Source: an uncultured Clostridia bacterium
GTDB lineage: Bacteria > Bacillota > Clostridia > Christensenellales > Aristaeellaceae
Direction of reading: 5' to 3'
DNA length: 23,749 nucleotides
NCBI GenBank assembly: GCA_937934775.1
Contig: CALGYL010000237.1
Location: 1 to 23,749 of the forward strand
Under the pieces are notes generated by a model, which was not told where the DNA came from, ran no database searches, and was given only the letters and a program-made list of their open reading frames with translations. Below, one piece after another: positions 7,206 to 15,837 of this stretch (position 1 is its first letter; the number at the start of each line of letters is the position of its first letter). A program made the translations under genes and the position numbers.

Positions 7206-9578
7206 TTACCCATCCACAACGACGCATTCGGTCTGGGGCGGGACGGCCTCAATCTGCGAAACGTTGAGGCCTTGGGGAACGGACAGCGTGACCCGGCCCT
7301 TTTCAAACTTCGCCCGCACCTGCACCCCGCGCAGATTGAGCGTGGACGTGCCCGAATCCTTGGCGAAAACCGTCAGGGATACCGGCTGCGCCTCGGAGGG
7401 AACGGCCTCCTGCGCGGCGATCATGGGCAGAATGCTGCCGCCCCGCACATACAGGGGCAGATGCTCAAGCGGCGCATGAACCGTTTGCCAGCCCGTATCG
7501 GCCACCCGATGATCGGCAAAATCATACCAGAGGTCGTCCGGGAAGTACACTTCCCTTTCATCCCTGTCGGAAAGAACCGGCGCCACCATCAGTTGGTCCC
7601 CGAACATCCACTGATCCTCAATCTGCCAGCAGGTCCTGTCGCCGGGATAGTGAAGCAGCATGTGCGCCATGACGGGCAGGCCCCGGCCCGCGCAGGCCTC
7701 CGCCGTTTCCTGGATATAAGCAAGAAGACGGTAGCGCAGGCGGTCATACTTTCGGAAGATTGCTTCGGCTTCCGCGCCAAACGTCCAGGGCTCACGGGGG
7801 TTGTTCGCGCCGTGGCAGCGCGCGTGGGAACAGAACATCCCCGCCTGCGCCCAGCGCACGTAGAGTCGCGCGTCCGGCCGCCCCAGAAAGCCGCCGATGT
7901 CATGGCTCCAGTAGGTAAACCCGGAGAGTCCCATGGAAAGGCCCGAACGGATGGAAAAGCGCAGTCCGTCGTAGGTGCAGAAGGGATCCCCCGCCCAGTG
8001 AATCGGGTATTTTTGCCCGCCCGCGTACGTCGAGCGGCCCCACAAAAGCCCCTCGCCCTGCGCTTCGATCGTGGCTTCCCAGGCCGTCCGAGCGTAGAGA
8101 TACGTATAGATGTTGTGCATTTCCGCGCCGGAATACTGATGGTAGACGCCTTCCGGCGCCGCGCCTTCCCCCATGTCGGTCTTGATGACCTTCGCACCCA
8201 GGCGCATCAAGGCTTTCAGCTTATCCTTGTACCATTCGCGGCACTCCGGGTTGCTGAAGTCCAGCACGGGGTTTGCGCGGGACATGCGGCCCGCCTCGTT
8301 GTGCGGCAGCCACCCCTTCGCGTCCAGTTCCGCCGTCAGGTAGGGCAGGCGTTCCGCCGTCAGGTAGGGCTTCTGCCACAGGGACACCTTGAAGCCCATT
8401 TCCGCCAGCTGATCAAACATCGCCTTGGGGTCCGGAAAGTTGTCCGGCCCAAACTGCCAGTCGCAGGCCCAGGGCTGGGCGAACCAGTCCGTATCGATGT
8501 TGAGCACATCGCAGGGGATCTCATGCCGCCGCAGTTCCTCCGCGACCGCCAGCACCTCCGCCTGCGTACGGTAGGAGCATCGGCTCATCCACAGCCCGTA
8601 AGACCATGCCGGAAGTTTCGGGCTTTTGCCGGTGATGTCCGTATACCGCTCCAGGATCTCCCCGGGGGTTTCCCCGCAGAAATAGAACAGATCCATCACC
8701 GCATCGCCGTACACATGCGCGCTGATCGCGCGGTTGGAACGGTTGCCCATGAAGAACTTGCTGCGGAAATGCGTGTTCCAATACAGACCGTAGCCCGCTG
8801 AACTGAAGTAAAACGGAAGCGACACATACGTACGCGCCGAACCGACGGATAGCGGGTCCGTGATGAAGACGTCCACTTCCTGACCGGTCTTTTCCACTTT
8901 GGAATACTGCTCTCCGAACCCGTAGAACCGCTCGTCGTGTTCCATCCGCCCGGTGCATACGGCGATTTTCTCGCCCGTTTCGGGGTTTTCCACGAATCCG
9001 AACGGAAAGCTCTCAAACGTGAAGTCCAGGACGCGGTCGTCGTTTTCCTGGGTATAAATCCGCTTGCCGGAGACTGTGTACAGCGCGAAGGAAAACGGCG
9101 ACCGCGTCAGCACGGCGCGGTAGCGGGCAGTCGCGAGTTCCAGCGTCTCGCGAGTCTCCCAAAACGAAAACTCCGGTTCCGGTAAAGGCGCGACGCCCTC
9201 CAGCATCACGGTATCGTGCTGCTGCGCCGCGGTCCCCTTCCCGGCGCGCAGGCGGAATACGCCGTCTTCGCACACATCCAGCGCGAGCCATGCGTCAAAG
9301 TGTTCAGGCGGTCGATGCGTGTCAATCATCGGGCGCAGTTCCCCGTCGCTGTCCATCTGTGTGTTGTACAATACATCACCGCGAATTTGCATCGTGAGAC
9401 CCCGAGGCCGCCGCTCGAAGCCCGTGATGGTGGAAAAGCGAAACACCTTGAGGTTATAATCCTGCCCTTTGCGAAAATGGTCGCCGGTGTATTCGTAATA
9501 CATCCGGATGTCCGGATTCTTCTGTTCCACATAGACCTGCAGGTCCTGACCCTGGACCCGTACCTTTTGATCATCCAT
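7206..9578 (-). CDS. Alpha-glycosidase, glycoside hydrolase family 31 (YicI-like)
   Basis: A 790-residue retaining alpha-glycosidase, intracellular because no signal peptide is present. It has an N-terminal beta-sandwich (about 1-310), a catalytic barrel starting at LPAWSYGLWMSRCSYR, and C-terminal beta domains. The nucleophile Asp468 is in KTDMGEG and the acid/base Asp531 in HWAGDPF, as in the alpha-xylosidase/alpha-glucosidase branch. I start it at the ATG at 9578, which has AAAGGA ten bases upstream and overlaps the end of the UroD-like gene by 8 bases. An ATG at 9620 would add 14 residues read entirely inside the upstream gene. As last gene of the CUT1 operon it probably trims imported oligosaccharides. 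Whether it prefers alpha-glucosides or alpha-xylosides is not clear. Confidence 0.93.
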   Translation of the reverse strand: MDDQKVRVQGQDLQVYVEQKNPDIRMYYEYTGDHFRKGQDYNLKVFRFSTITGFERRPRGLTMQIRGDVLYNTQMDSDGELRPMIDTHRPPEHFDAWLALDVCEDGVFRLRAGKGTAAQQHDTVMLEGVAPLPEPEFSFWETRETLELATARYRAVLTRSPFSFALYTVSGKRIYTQENDDRVLDFTFESFPFGFVENPETGEKIAVCTGRMEHDERFYGFGEQYSKVEKTGQEVDVFITDPLSVGSARTYVSLPFYFSSAGYGLYWNTHFRSKFFMGNRSNRAISAHVYGDAVMDLFYFCGETPGEILERYTDITGKSPKLPAWSYGLWMSRCSYRTQAEVLAVAEELRRHEIPCDVLNIDTDWFAQPWACDWQFGPDNFPDPKAMFDQLAEMGFKVSLWQKPYLTAERLPYLTAELDAKGWLPHNEAGRMSRANPVLDFSNPECREWYKDKLKALMRLGAKVIKTDMGEGAAPEGVYHQYSGAEMHNIYTYLYARTAWEATIEAQGEGLLWGRSTYAGGQKYPIHWAGDPFCTYDGLRFSIRSGLSMGLSGFTYWSHDIGGFLGRPDARLYVRWAQAGMFCSHARCHGANNPREPWTFGAEAEAIFRKYDRLRYRLLAYIQETAEACAGRGLPVMAHMLLHYPGDRTCWQIEDQWMFGDQLMVAPVLSDRDEREVYFPDDLWYDFADHRVADTGWQTVHAPLEHLPLYVRGGSILPMIAAQEAVPSEAQPVSLTVFAKDSGTSTLNLRGVQVRAKFEKGRVTLSVPQGLNVSQIEAVPPQTECVVVDG

Positions 9579-10686
9579 TTTCGCCGCATCCTTTCCCGGC
9601 CGCCTTGTAGCCGTGGACAAGCTGCGTGATCCGCGCGAACTTTTCTTCCGTTACGCCGGGCGGGCAGCTGTCCGCGTTGGCCGGCACGTACCGGGTGCCC
9701 TGCGTGTCCCGCAGAGCCTGGATGACGTAGGCTTCCAACGCCTCCATGCCGCTATTGAGCAGCACGGTGGGTTCGATTCCGCCGATGATCGCGATGGAAG
9801 GGTTGAGCGCCTTCCGGGCGTCCGCCAGCGAAATGTTTCCCGTCGGCGGCGGACTCAGGGACTCCAGCGCGTCGATGTGCTCCCGAGAGATCAGCGGCAT
9901 AAGATCACGGACATGGCCGCAGCCATGATGGACGAGGATCTTGCCGTTCGCGTGGAGCGTGTCGCCCCATTCGTTGATCTGCGGGAGGACGTACCGCTCG
10001 TGGAGCGAGGGGCTGATGTTGGTGGTGGAGCTGTCCTCCCAGAAGATAAAGCCATCAAAATCGGAAGAAGCGGCATTGACCACCGTTTCGCGGTCCCGGA
10101 GCCGCATCACGTGAAGCGCCTCCTCCACCGCCTCCGGAAAATCGCACAATGCATAGATCAGGGCCTGCGTGCCGCACCAGTACTCCACCAGCGACTGAAA
10201 CGCCGTCTTGTCCATCACGCCGATGGTGGGCAGGAGTACGCCCTGTTCTCCGATTGCACGGTGTTCTTCTTCCGCCGCTTCCGGCTCGTACCGAAGCGAC
10301 ATGTGTTCGTGCAGGTAGGCCAGCACCTTGAAATCCTCTTCTTTGGTCACGGGGTGCTCGGTCAGAAACCAGGTGTTCCCGTCGGAGGAGTGCCGGTATT
10401 CGGCGTGAAGCTTGCCCACCGGGGTATCGTAATCAACGCGCCGGGTATGCGCGTCTTCCCGCTGCGTTACCTCGCACCGGTTGAAAACCGGCGTGGAAAG
10501 CCGGTGGAAGCCCCGGAGCAGCGGATCGGCGCCCATGCGCCGCATGTATTCAAACTGACCGCGTTCCCGCACAGAAGCCGGCAGCGTTTCCCAATAATAG
10601 GCCAGGAACGGGCAGAACGGCAGCTTGTCGGTTTCTTTTCCGGCGATGGCATTCAAAATTCTTGTGCGCGAGGTCATCTCGGTCAT
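9571..10686 (-). CDS. Uroporphyrinogen decarboxylase / MtaA-like methyltransferase family protein
   Basis: A 371-residue protein of the UroD superfamily. It opens with TSRTRILNAIAGKETDKLPF, the usual start of this family. It carries HHGCG (His254, Cys256) and a later Cys341 in NADSCPPGVT. This H-x-C...C pattern is the zinc-thiolate site of corrinoid:thiol methyltransferases such as MtaA/MtbA and is not needed for porphyrinogen decarboxylation. No heme or corrinoid genes are near. It lies 20 bases after a sugar permease gene and overlaps the GH31 gene, so it belongs to the sugar operon. A role in handling a methylated sugar or aglycone is possible but unproven. The ATG at 10686 has GGGAGGG about six bases upstream. 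Confidence 0.85.
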   Translation of the reverse strand: MTEMTSRTRILNAIAGKETDKLPFCPFLAYYWETLPASVRERGQFEYMRRMGADPLLRGFHRLSTPVFNRCEVTQREDAHTRRVDYDTPVGKLHAEYRHSSDGNTWFLTEHPVTKEEDFKVLAYLHEHMSLRYEPEAAEEEHRAIGEQGVLLPTIGVMDKTAFQSLVEYWCGTQALIYALCDFPEAVEEALHVMRLRDRETVVNAASSDFDGFIFWEDSSTTNISPSLHERYVLPQINEWGDTLHANGKILVHHGCGHVRDLMPLISREHIDALESLSPPPTGNISLADARKALNPSIAIIGGIEPTVLLNSGMEALEAYVIQALRDTQGTRYVPANADSCPPGVTEEKFARITQLVHGYKAAGKGCGENG

Positions 10687-10706
10687 GGTTTACCCTCCCT
10701 GTCCAA

Positions 10707-11531
10707 TCAGCCTTTGACGCTGCTGGCGGCAATGCCTTTCTCAATGTTTTTTTGCATGAAGAGATAGAAGATTATCAGCGGCAGCCCCGACAGGATGATC
10801 GCGGGCAACTGCAGGTCATAATTACTGGAATACTGACCCAAAAAACTGTAGGAAAACAGCGGGAGCGTTTTCACCTCCACCTTGGTCAGCGTCAGGAGCG
10901 GAAGAAGGAAGGAGTTCCAGTAGGTGAGGGTATTGAGCACCACCACGGTGGTGGTGATGGGTTTGAGGAGTGGAAAGATCACGGCGGTGAATGTTTTCAG
11001 CTCGCCCGCGCCGTCGATGCGCGCGGCCTCCTCCAGTGCCAGCGGGATCGTCTTGACAAACCCGTGGTACAGGAAGATGGAAAAAGCGGCGCTCATGCTC
11101 GCCTGCACCGTGCCCAGCGCGACCAGGTTGTTGAGCATGCCCAGAGTCTTCAGAATCTTGACCAGCGGCAACATGATCACTTCAAACGGAAGCAGCATGG
11201 ACAGCGTAAAATAGAGGAAGAAAAAGTGGCTGAGCTTCGTCTTTGTGCGGGCCAGCTTGTATGCGGCCAGCGAACTGACGATGACCACAATCAAAAGGCC
11301 TACCGAAGTTGACAGGAGGGTGTTTGCAAAATAATGAAGAAAATCCGCCTGATTCCATGCGTTGACGTAGTTTTGCACCGTCGGCGCTTTGGGCAGTCCC
11401 AGCGGCGAGGAGAAGATTTCCCCGTACGTTTTGAAGGAGTTGCTCAAAATCAGGTACAGCGGGAAGGCGAAGATCATGGCCAGCACCAGGGTAACGCAGA
11501 AGGTCAGCGCCGATGCTTTTTTTTGTTTCAT
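10707..11531 (-). CDS. CUT1 sugar ABC transporter permease (MalG/LplC-like)
   Basis: A 274-residue membrane protein with six predicted helices. The EAA loop EEAARIDGAGELKTFTAVIFPLLKP (about residues 167-191) docks on the ATPase. The first helix (about 9-30) ends in FPLYLILSNSFKT, typical for MalG-type subunits. It pairs with the permease encoded just upstream: that gene's TGA and this ATG share one base (TGATG). With its partner it forms the pore for an oligosaccharide or glycoside delivered by the binding protein at 12586-13812. Confidence 0.94.
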   Translation of the reverse strand: MKQKKASALTFCVTLVLAMIFAFPLYLILSNSFKTYGEIFSSPLGLPKAPTVQNYVNAWNQADFLHYFANTLLSTSVGLLIVVIVSSLAAYKLARTKTKLSHFFFLYFTLSMLLPFEVIMLPLVKILKTLGMLNNLVALGTVQASMSAAFSIFLYHGFVKTIPLALEEAARIDGAGELKTFTAVIFPLLKPITTTVVVLNTLTYWNSFLLPLLTLTKVEVKTLPLFSYSFLGQYSSNYDLQLPAIILSGLPLIIFYLFMQKNIEKGIAASSVKG

Positions 11532-12406
11532 CAGCTCTCGACCTCTCTTTTCTTCAGCAGCAGCAGCTGCGTTGTGGTCACGATGGCGACGATCACGAAC
11601 AGGATGATCGCCTGAGCGGTGGCGTCCCCAAAGCTCCGGCTGACATACGCCGTATTGTAGCTTAAGAGCGCCAGCGTTTCGGTTGAGCGGTAGGGACCTC
11701 CGCCAGTCATCAGGAAGACGATTTCAAACTGCTTGAGGCCGTTCATGGTCACGAGGAACAGACCGATGATCACCGACGGCATGATGAGCGGCAGTTTGAT
11801 GCGGAACAGCTGCTGAAAAGCGCTCGCGCCGTCGATCCTCGCAGCCTCAATGATCGCGGGATCGATGGAGTTCAGCCCCGCGAGATACACGATGGTCAGA
11901 TATCCCGTTCCCAGCCAGAACGCGACGATGACCGTTGACCAGAAGGCGTAGGTCGGGTTACTGAACCAGCTGATGCCCAAAAACTCCAGCCCGGTGATCT
12001 GCGCGATGCCCGGCAGCACTTTGGTGAAGATAAACCCCCAGATAAAGGCCACAATGACGCCCGACAGAACGTTGGGCACAAAAAAAACGCCCTTGAAAAA
12101 GTTCTTGCCGCGCTTGACGCTGTCCAGCAGGTTCGCGATCACCAGCGCGCCCAGATTCTGGGTGATCACGGTGACGACGGTAAAACGGAGTGTAAACCAC
12201 AGCGACTGCATAAAGTGCTTGTTTCTGAACATTTTACCGTAGTTTTTCAGCCCTACGAACACCCAGTCCGGGCTGACGCCGTTCCAATCCAAAAAGGAAT
12301 ACCCGACGCCCATCAGGAAGGGCAGAATGACAAACGTCGTAAACAGGGTCAACGCGGGCAATAAAAACAACATCAAACGGAGGTTCTGGCTCCTGGCCGA
12401 GGACAC
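11531..12406 (-). CDS. CUT1 sugar ABC transporter permease (MalF/UgpA-like)
   Basis: A 291-residue permease with six predicted helices. The first helix is LMLFLLPALTLFTTFVILPFLMGVGYSF, and the EAA loop is IEAARIDGASAFQQLFRIKLPLIMP. I prefer the GTG at 12406, preceded by AGGGTG five bases upstream, because it gives the usual family length and places the first helix near the N-terminus. An in-frame ATG at 12523 would add 39 residues that look unlike the family and would lie in the loop of a strong stem-loop. An ATG at 12472 is a third choice. The gene follows the binding-protein gene after a 179-base gap. Confidence 0.9.
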   Translation of the reverse strand: MSSARSQNLRLMLFLLPALTLFTTFVILPFLMGVGYSFLDWNGVSPDWVFVGLKNYGKMFRNKHFMQSLWFTLRFTVVTVITQNLGALVIANLLDSVKRGKNFFKGVFFVPNVLSGVIVAFIWGFIFTKVLPGIAQITGLEFLGISWFSNPTYAFWSTVIVAFWLGTGYLTIVYLAGLNSIDPAIIEAARIDGASAFQQLFRIKLPLIMPSVIIGLFLVTMNGLKQFEIVFLMTGGGPYRSTETLALLSYNTAYVSRSFGDATAQAIILFVIVAIVTTTQLLLLKKREVES

Positions 12407-12499
12407 ATCATCACCCTGCTTTCTGGTAGATTGACCATCCGGGCGAAGTAAGAGGCGGAAGCGCGGACCCATTTTGCACGTTTGCCTTGTAAAACGGGT

Positions 12500-12543
12500 C
12501 GCGCCAAGCGCGTAAATCCTCATTTCCGTGCGCGCTTGGCGCG
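12500..12543 (-). repeat. Perfect 13-bp inverted repeat between binding-protein and permease genes
   Basis: CGCGCCAAGCGCG (12500-12512) and CGCGCTTGGCGCG (12531-12543) are exact reverse complements around an 18-base loop, 43 bases past the binding-protein stop. No T run follows on the minus strand. Such stem-loops after the first gene of sugar ABC operons commonly protect or partly terminate the transcript, so that more binding protein than permease is made. Confidence 0.8.
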
Positions 12544-12585
12544 GGTAACCTCTTCCCGGAAGCGGGTTTCTGCGAAGGAGAAATA

Positions 12586-13812
12586 TTACGCCTCGAATTC
12601 GCTCCAGATCGTGGTCAGGGCTTCAATCGCCTCGTCGCGGCTCATCTCGCCCAGCAGGTAACGGTCATACACTTCGGACTGATCGGTGCCGATGCCGTTG
12701 GGGAACAGGTAGCTCGCCCAATTGCCCGACTGACCGGCCGAGATGTACTCCAGACTCTCGTTCAGCGCGATGGCGCCTTCGGGGGAGACGCCTTTGATGG
12801 CGGACAGCGCCTTGAGATCCTTGGAGATCCAGTCCTTGCCTTCCTGGGAGGTAACCAGCCAGTTCACAAAGGCCAGCGCCTCCTCGGGATGCTTGGTCGT
12901 CTTGCTGATGTGCAGGCCGATGGAATCGCAGGAGTAGACCTTCGCGTCGGCCGGGTCTTCGCTCATCGGCAGCGCCATCATGCCGATCTTGGCGTCGGGA
13001 TTGGCCTTCTGCGCGTTGGCCACGATCCAGTCGCCGCAGATCATCATTCCGGCCTCGCCAAGGCCCAGGCGGGACGCGGCGGAGGCAAAGTCATCGTTAA
13101 AGGGATCCTGCTGGGTGTACTTGCGGCCCACGATCTCGGCGGTGTCAAAGATCTTCTGGATGAAATCGAAATCTGTCAGCTTCGCTTCCTTCGCGGTGAG
13201 CTTGGCGATGTTCTCCGCGTAGTTGGGGTCCACCGCGTAGGTGAAGCCGAAAAACTGGTTTTTCACATAGGAGGACTTGTACCCCTGCGCGAAGGGGATG
13301 TAGCCGGCGGCGATCAGTTTCTCGCACACGGCGGTCAGCTCGGTGAGCGTCTTCGGTTTCTCGGTGATCCCAGCGGCGGCAAACACGTCCTGGTTGTACA
13401 GAATGCCCCACACCTGGCTGGTGAACGGGATGGCGCTGTAGGTGCCGTCCGCCAGACGGAACTCAGGACCCATGTTGATGTCCGACAGGAAGGACTGCCC
13501 GCTCAGGTCCATCGAAGCCGGCGCGTACATCTCGTTGTAGGTAAACGGACCGCTCAGGAAAATGTCCGGCACTTCTTCCGTCGTGATCCTGGTCTGCAGG
13601 ATCTTGTCGTAGTCCGCGCCGATCGTCTCGACCTTGATGGTCACATTCGGATTAACCGTCTTGTACAGTTCGCACAGCTTGTCCATCTGGTCCTGATACT
13701 GCTCAAGATAGCTCATGAAGGTGATTTCGACGGGTGCTTCCGCCGTCGCCGCCACCGTCATGCTCCCCAGACAAAGCAGCACCGTGAGACAAAGCGCCAA
13801 GAGTTTCTTCAC
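12586..13812 (-). CDS. Extracellular sugar-binding protein, family 1 (CUT1)
   Basis: A 408-residue secreted solute-binding protein. The signal peptide MKKLLALCLTVLLCLGSMTVAATA has no proper lipobox. The mature part starts near EAPVEITFMSYLEQYQDQMDKL, and carries family motifs such as EVPDIFLSGPFTYNE, AIPFTSQVWGILYNQDVF and GLGEAGMMICGDW. I start it at the GTG at 13812 because AGGAGG lies 9 bases upstream and the signal peptide begins there. The in-frame ATG at 13833 would place that ribosome site inside the coding sequence. It is the first gene of the operon (binding protein, two permeases, UroD-like, GH31) and faces the YesM/YesN genes. No ATPase is encoded nearby. Confidence 0.92.
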   Translation of the reverse strand: MKKLLALCLTVLLCLGSMTVAATAEAPVEITFMSYLEQYQDQMDKLCELYKTVNPNVTIKVETIGADYDKILQTRITTEEVPDIFLSGPFTYNEMYAPASMDLSGQSFLSDINMGPEFRLADGTYSAIPFTSQVWGILYNQDVFAAAGITEKPKTLTELTAVCEKLIAAGYIPFAQGYKSSYVKNQFFGFTYAVDPNYAENIAKLTAKEAKLTDFDFIQKIFDTAEIVGRKYTQQDPFNDDFASAASRLGLGEAGMMICGDWIVANAQKANPDAKIGMMALPMSEDPADAKVYSCDSIGLHISKTTKHPEEALAFVNWLVTSQEGKDWISKDLKALSAIKGVSPEGAIALNESLEYISAGQSGNWASYLFPNGIGTDQSEVYDRYLLGEMSRDEAIEALTTIWSEFEA

Positions 13813-13842
13813 TTGGGTATACCTCCTTTTCATTGTGAATTG

Positions 13843-13848
13843 ATTGTA
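13843..13848 (-). promoter_or_regulatory. -10 box of the sugar operon promoter
   Basis: On the minus strand TACAAT lies about 30 bases ahead of the binding-protein start. The expected -35 region (around 13866-13871) is poor, which suggests activator dependence. The candidate YesN repeats lie just upstream at 13881-13908. Confidence 0.55.
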
Positions 13849-13880
13849 ACATTCGCCCGCGGGAAAGAGAATGAAAATTT

Positions 13881-13908
13881 TTGGCGTCAGGTTGAAGAAT
13901 CTTGGCGT
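13881..13908. promoter_or_regulatory. Candidate YesN operator: direct repeat with 21-bp period
   Basis: TTGGCGT occurs at 13881-13887 and again at 13902-13908, exactly 21 bases apart, or two helical turns. Read on the minus strand the half-sites are ACGCCAA, and the pair ends close to the likely -35 region of the sugar operon. AraC-type activators typically bind two such same-face direct repeats next to -35. Binding by YesN is an inference. Confidence 0.5.
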
Positions 13909-13989
13909 TTCTTTCGTGCGGAATACACAACCCTCCAGCGCCCCATCTGTGTACAATGCTTTTGCCTGTGCGTTTCTCTTCATTTACGC

Positions 13990-14018
13990 TTGACAACCCA
14001 TCTACGCTCCATTACACT
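13990..14018 (+). promoter_or_regulatory. SigA promoter of the yesM/yesN-type operon
   Basis: TTGACA (13990-13995), a 17-base spacer and TACACT (14013-14018) stand 55 bases before the histidine kinase ATG. The -35 is perfect and the spacing ideal, so the sensor genes are probably made constitutively at a basal level. Confidence 0.75.
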
Positions 14019-14073
14019 CATACCTATGTTTCGGGAATTCCGTGTGGCTGTCAGCATCGCGAAGGAGAAGGAT

Positions 14074-15837
14074 ATGCGCAAAAAAATCACGCTCTTCAGG
14101 CTGATTCTGGAGCGTTTCGGCGGGCTGATCCTGATCCCCACGCTGCTCATGTTCTCGCTCGGCATCGCGGTCATGCAAAACAGCTTCACCCAGCGCCAGC
14201 TGGAACTGTACTCCGAGACCACGGATTACCTTGCCCAACTGTGCGACGACCTGTTCTACAACATCAAGACGAAGGTGCTGTTCCTGTACAACGACACGGA
14301 GATCATGGAAATCCTGAACAACAGCAAGAAGGAAAACTCGAAAAACAACATGAACCTGACCAGCAAAATCTCCTCCATGTTTTACAGCATCCCGGATGTC
14401 GACTCCCTGTCCCTCTACTGGTACGACCGGCAGACCATTATTTACCGCAAGCAGAACAGCTCCAGCCGCTTTTATAAAATCTCCGACGAAAAAGAACTGA
14501 GCACGTACTTTCTGCATGATTTCCCAAAGGAGCGCTACGGCTATGACATTACGGCGCTTCCGGCGGCGGGAAAGAGCACAAACGCGCAGATCGTCCTGGA
14601 TCAGAATCTTTTTACGTATACGATGAACCCGCTGGCGCGCCTGGAAATCATCTTCAACAACAGCATTTTTTCGCGGATCTTCGAAGGAATCCAGGAGGAA
14701 GGCGACGTTATGAACCTCGTTCTGGATTCCAACCATACCTTCCTCTACTGCAATCAGGAGGTTTCGCTGACGGCAGAGGACAAGAACGCGCTCTGGAAGC
14801 TGGACGCCTCCAAGAGCGAGACGATGACCATCGGCGGCGCGAGCTACTATCTTTTCCGCCGCTATCTGCCGCTGTACGACATCTCCATCATCAAGTGCGT
14901 GCCATATGCGTACATCCACTCCCTGTACAGCCCTTACATGAACATACTGCTGGTCATCGCGCTGGCCGTGCTCGGCTTTCTCAGCCTTCTGACCGTCTCC
15001 GTTTCAAAGGCCGTTTCAAAACCCATCCGCAGCCTGATCGATACCATCAATCAATTCCGCCATTCGGTGCAGCCCGTCAGCATCCCGGCAGAGACACGCA
15101 TTCTTGAGATCAGCGAACTGAATGATGACTTCAACGCGATGTTTCAGGAGATCAATACCCTGATCGACGAAAAAATCCAATACGAGGTCAACCAAAAACA
15201 GGCGCAAATGGATATGCTGATGGTGCGCGTCAACCCGCACTTCCTGTACAACGCGCTTCAGACGCTGCAATACATGGCCATCAAGCGAAACGCGCCGGAT
15301 ATCAACGCCATGGTGGTATCGCTGAGCAAGATTTTGCAGTACAATCTCGCTTGGAATGAAAAGACCTGCCTGCTGGGCGATGAATTCGGCATCTGCCAGC
15401 AGTATCTGACCATTCAGAAATACCGCTACCTTTCGGAACTGACGCTGAACCTGGAGGCGCCGCCCGTGCTTCCCACAGTCGTCATCCCGAAAATGACCCT
15501 TCAGCCGATCATCGAAAACAGCTTCATGCACGGATTCAAGAATAAAAAAGGAGACTATTTCATATCCATCCGGATCGAAGCGGAGGAGAGCGGCGCATTC
15601 GCCATCACGGTCTCCGACAACGGAACGGGCATGACCAACGAGCAAATGGAACACCTGAACCGCCAGCTTGAAGCGCGCGCGCTGGATTTTGACAACATCC
15701 ACAGCGGCTTGATGAGCGCCAACTACCGCTTAGGACAGATGTACCCCGGTTCACGGATCCGCGTCACGTCCGACGGGACACACTTCATTGTAACCATTCA
15801 GGCGAAAGGAGCCCTCCATGAAAGCCTTGATCATTGA
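14074..15837 (+). CDS. YesM-family membrane sensor histidine kinase
   Basis: A 587-residue sensor kinase. Helix one spans about 16-36, an extracellular sensing domain about 37-285, helix two about 287-309, then a HAMP-like linker (SKAVSKPIRSLID). The His_kinase domain has His389 in VNPHFLYNALQTLQYM. The HATPase domain has an N-box around LQPIIENSFMHG and a G-box SDNGTGM. I start it at the ATG at 14074, with GAAGGAG upstream. The frame stays open far to the left, but only through the shadow of the binding-protein gene. It overlaps the regulator gene by 20 bases. YesM/YesN pairs sense extracellular sugars, often with a binding protein, and switch on adjacent CUT1 operons. Confidence 0.93.
   Translation: MRKKITLFRLILERFGGLILIPTLLMFSLGIAVMQNSFTQRQLELYSETTDYLAQLCDDLFYNIKTKVLFLYNDTEIMEILNNSKKENSKNNMNLTSKISSMFYSIPDVDSLSLYWYDRQTIIYRKQNSSSRFYKISDEKELSTYFLHDFPKERYGYDITALPAAGKSTNAQIVLDQNLFTYTMNPLARLEIIFNNSIFSRIFEGIQEEGDVMNLVLDSNHTFLYCNQEVSLTAEDKNALWKLDASKSETMTIGGASYYLFRRYLPLYDISIIKCVPYAYIHSLYSPYMNILLVIALAVLGFLSLLTVSVSKAVSKPIRSLIDTINQFRHSVQPVSIPAETRILEISELNDDFNAMFQEINTLIDEKIQYEVNQKQAQMDMLMVRVNPHFLYNALQTLQYMAIKRNAPDINAMVVSLSKILQYNLAWNEKTCLLGDEFGICQQYLTIQKYRYLSELTLNLEAPPVLPTVVIPKMTLQPIIENSFMHGFKNKKGDYFISIRIEAEESGAFAITVSDNGTGMTNEQMEHLNRQLEARALDFDNIHSGLMSANYRLGQMYPGSRIRVTSDGTHFIVTIQAKGALHESLDH

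Noticed and set aside
7272..8801. A 509-codon plus-strand open frame
   Set aside because: It is antisense to the GH31 gene, has no ribosome site and gives an Arg/His/Pro-rich chance peptide.
12889..14073. N-terminal extension of the histidine kinase frame
   Set aside because: The frame is open leftward only as antisense of the sugar-binding protein gene; the kinase starts at 14074 with its own ribosome site and promoter.
14002..14919. A 305-codon minus-strand open frame
   Set aside because: Antisense to the sensor kinase; it also covers the kinase promoter.
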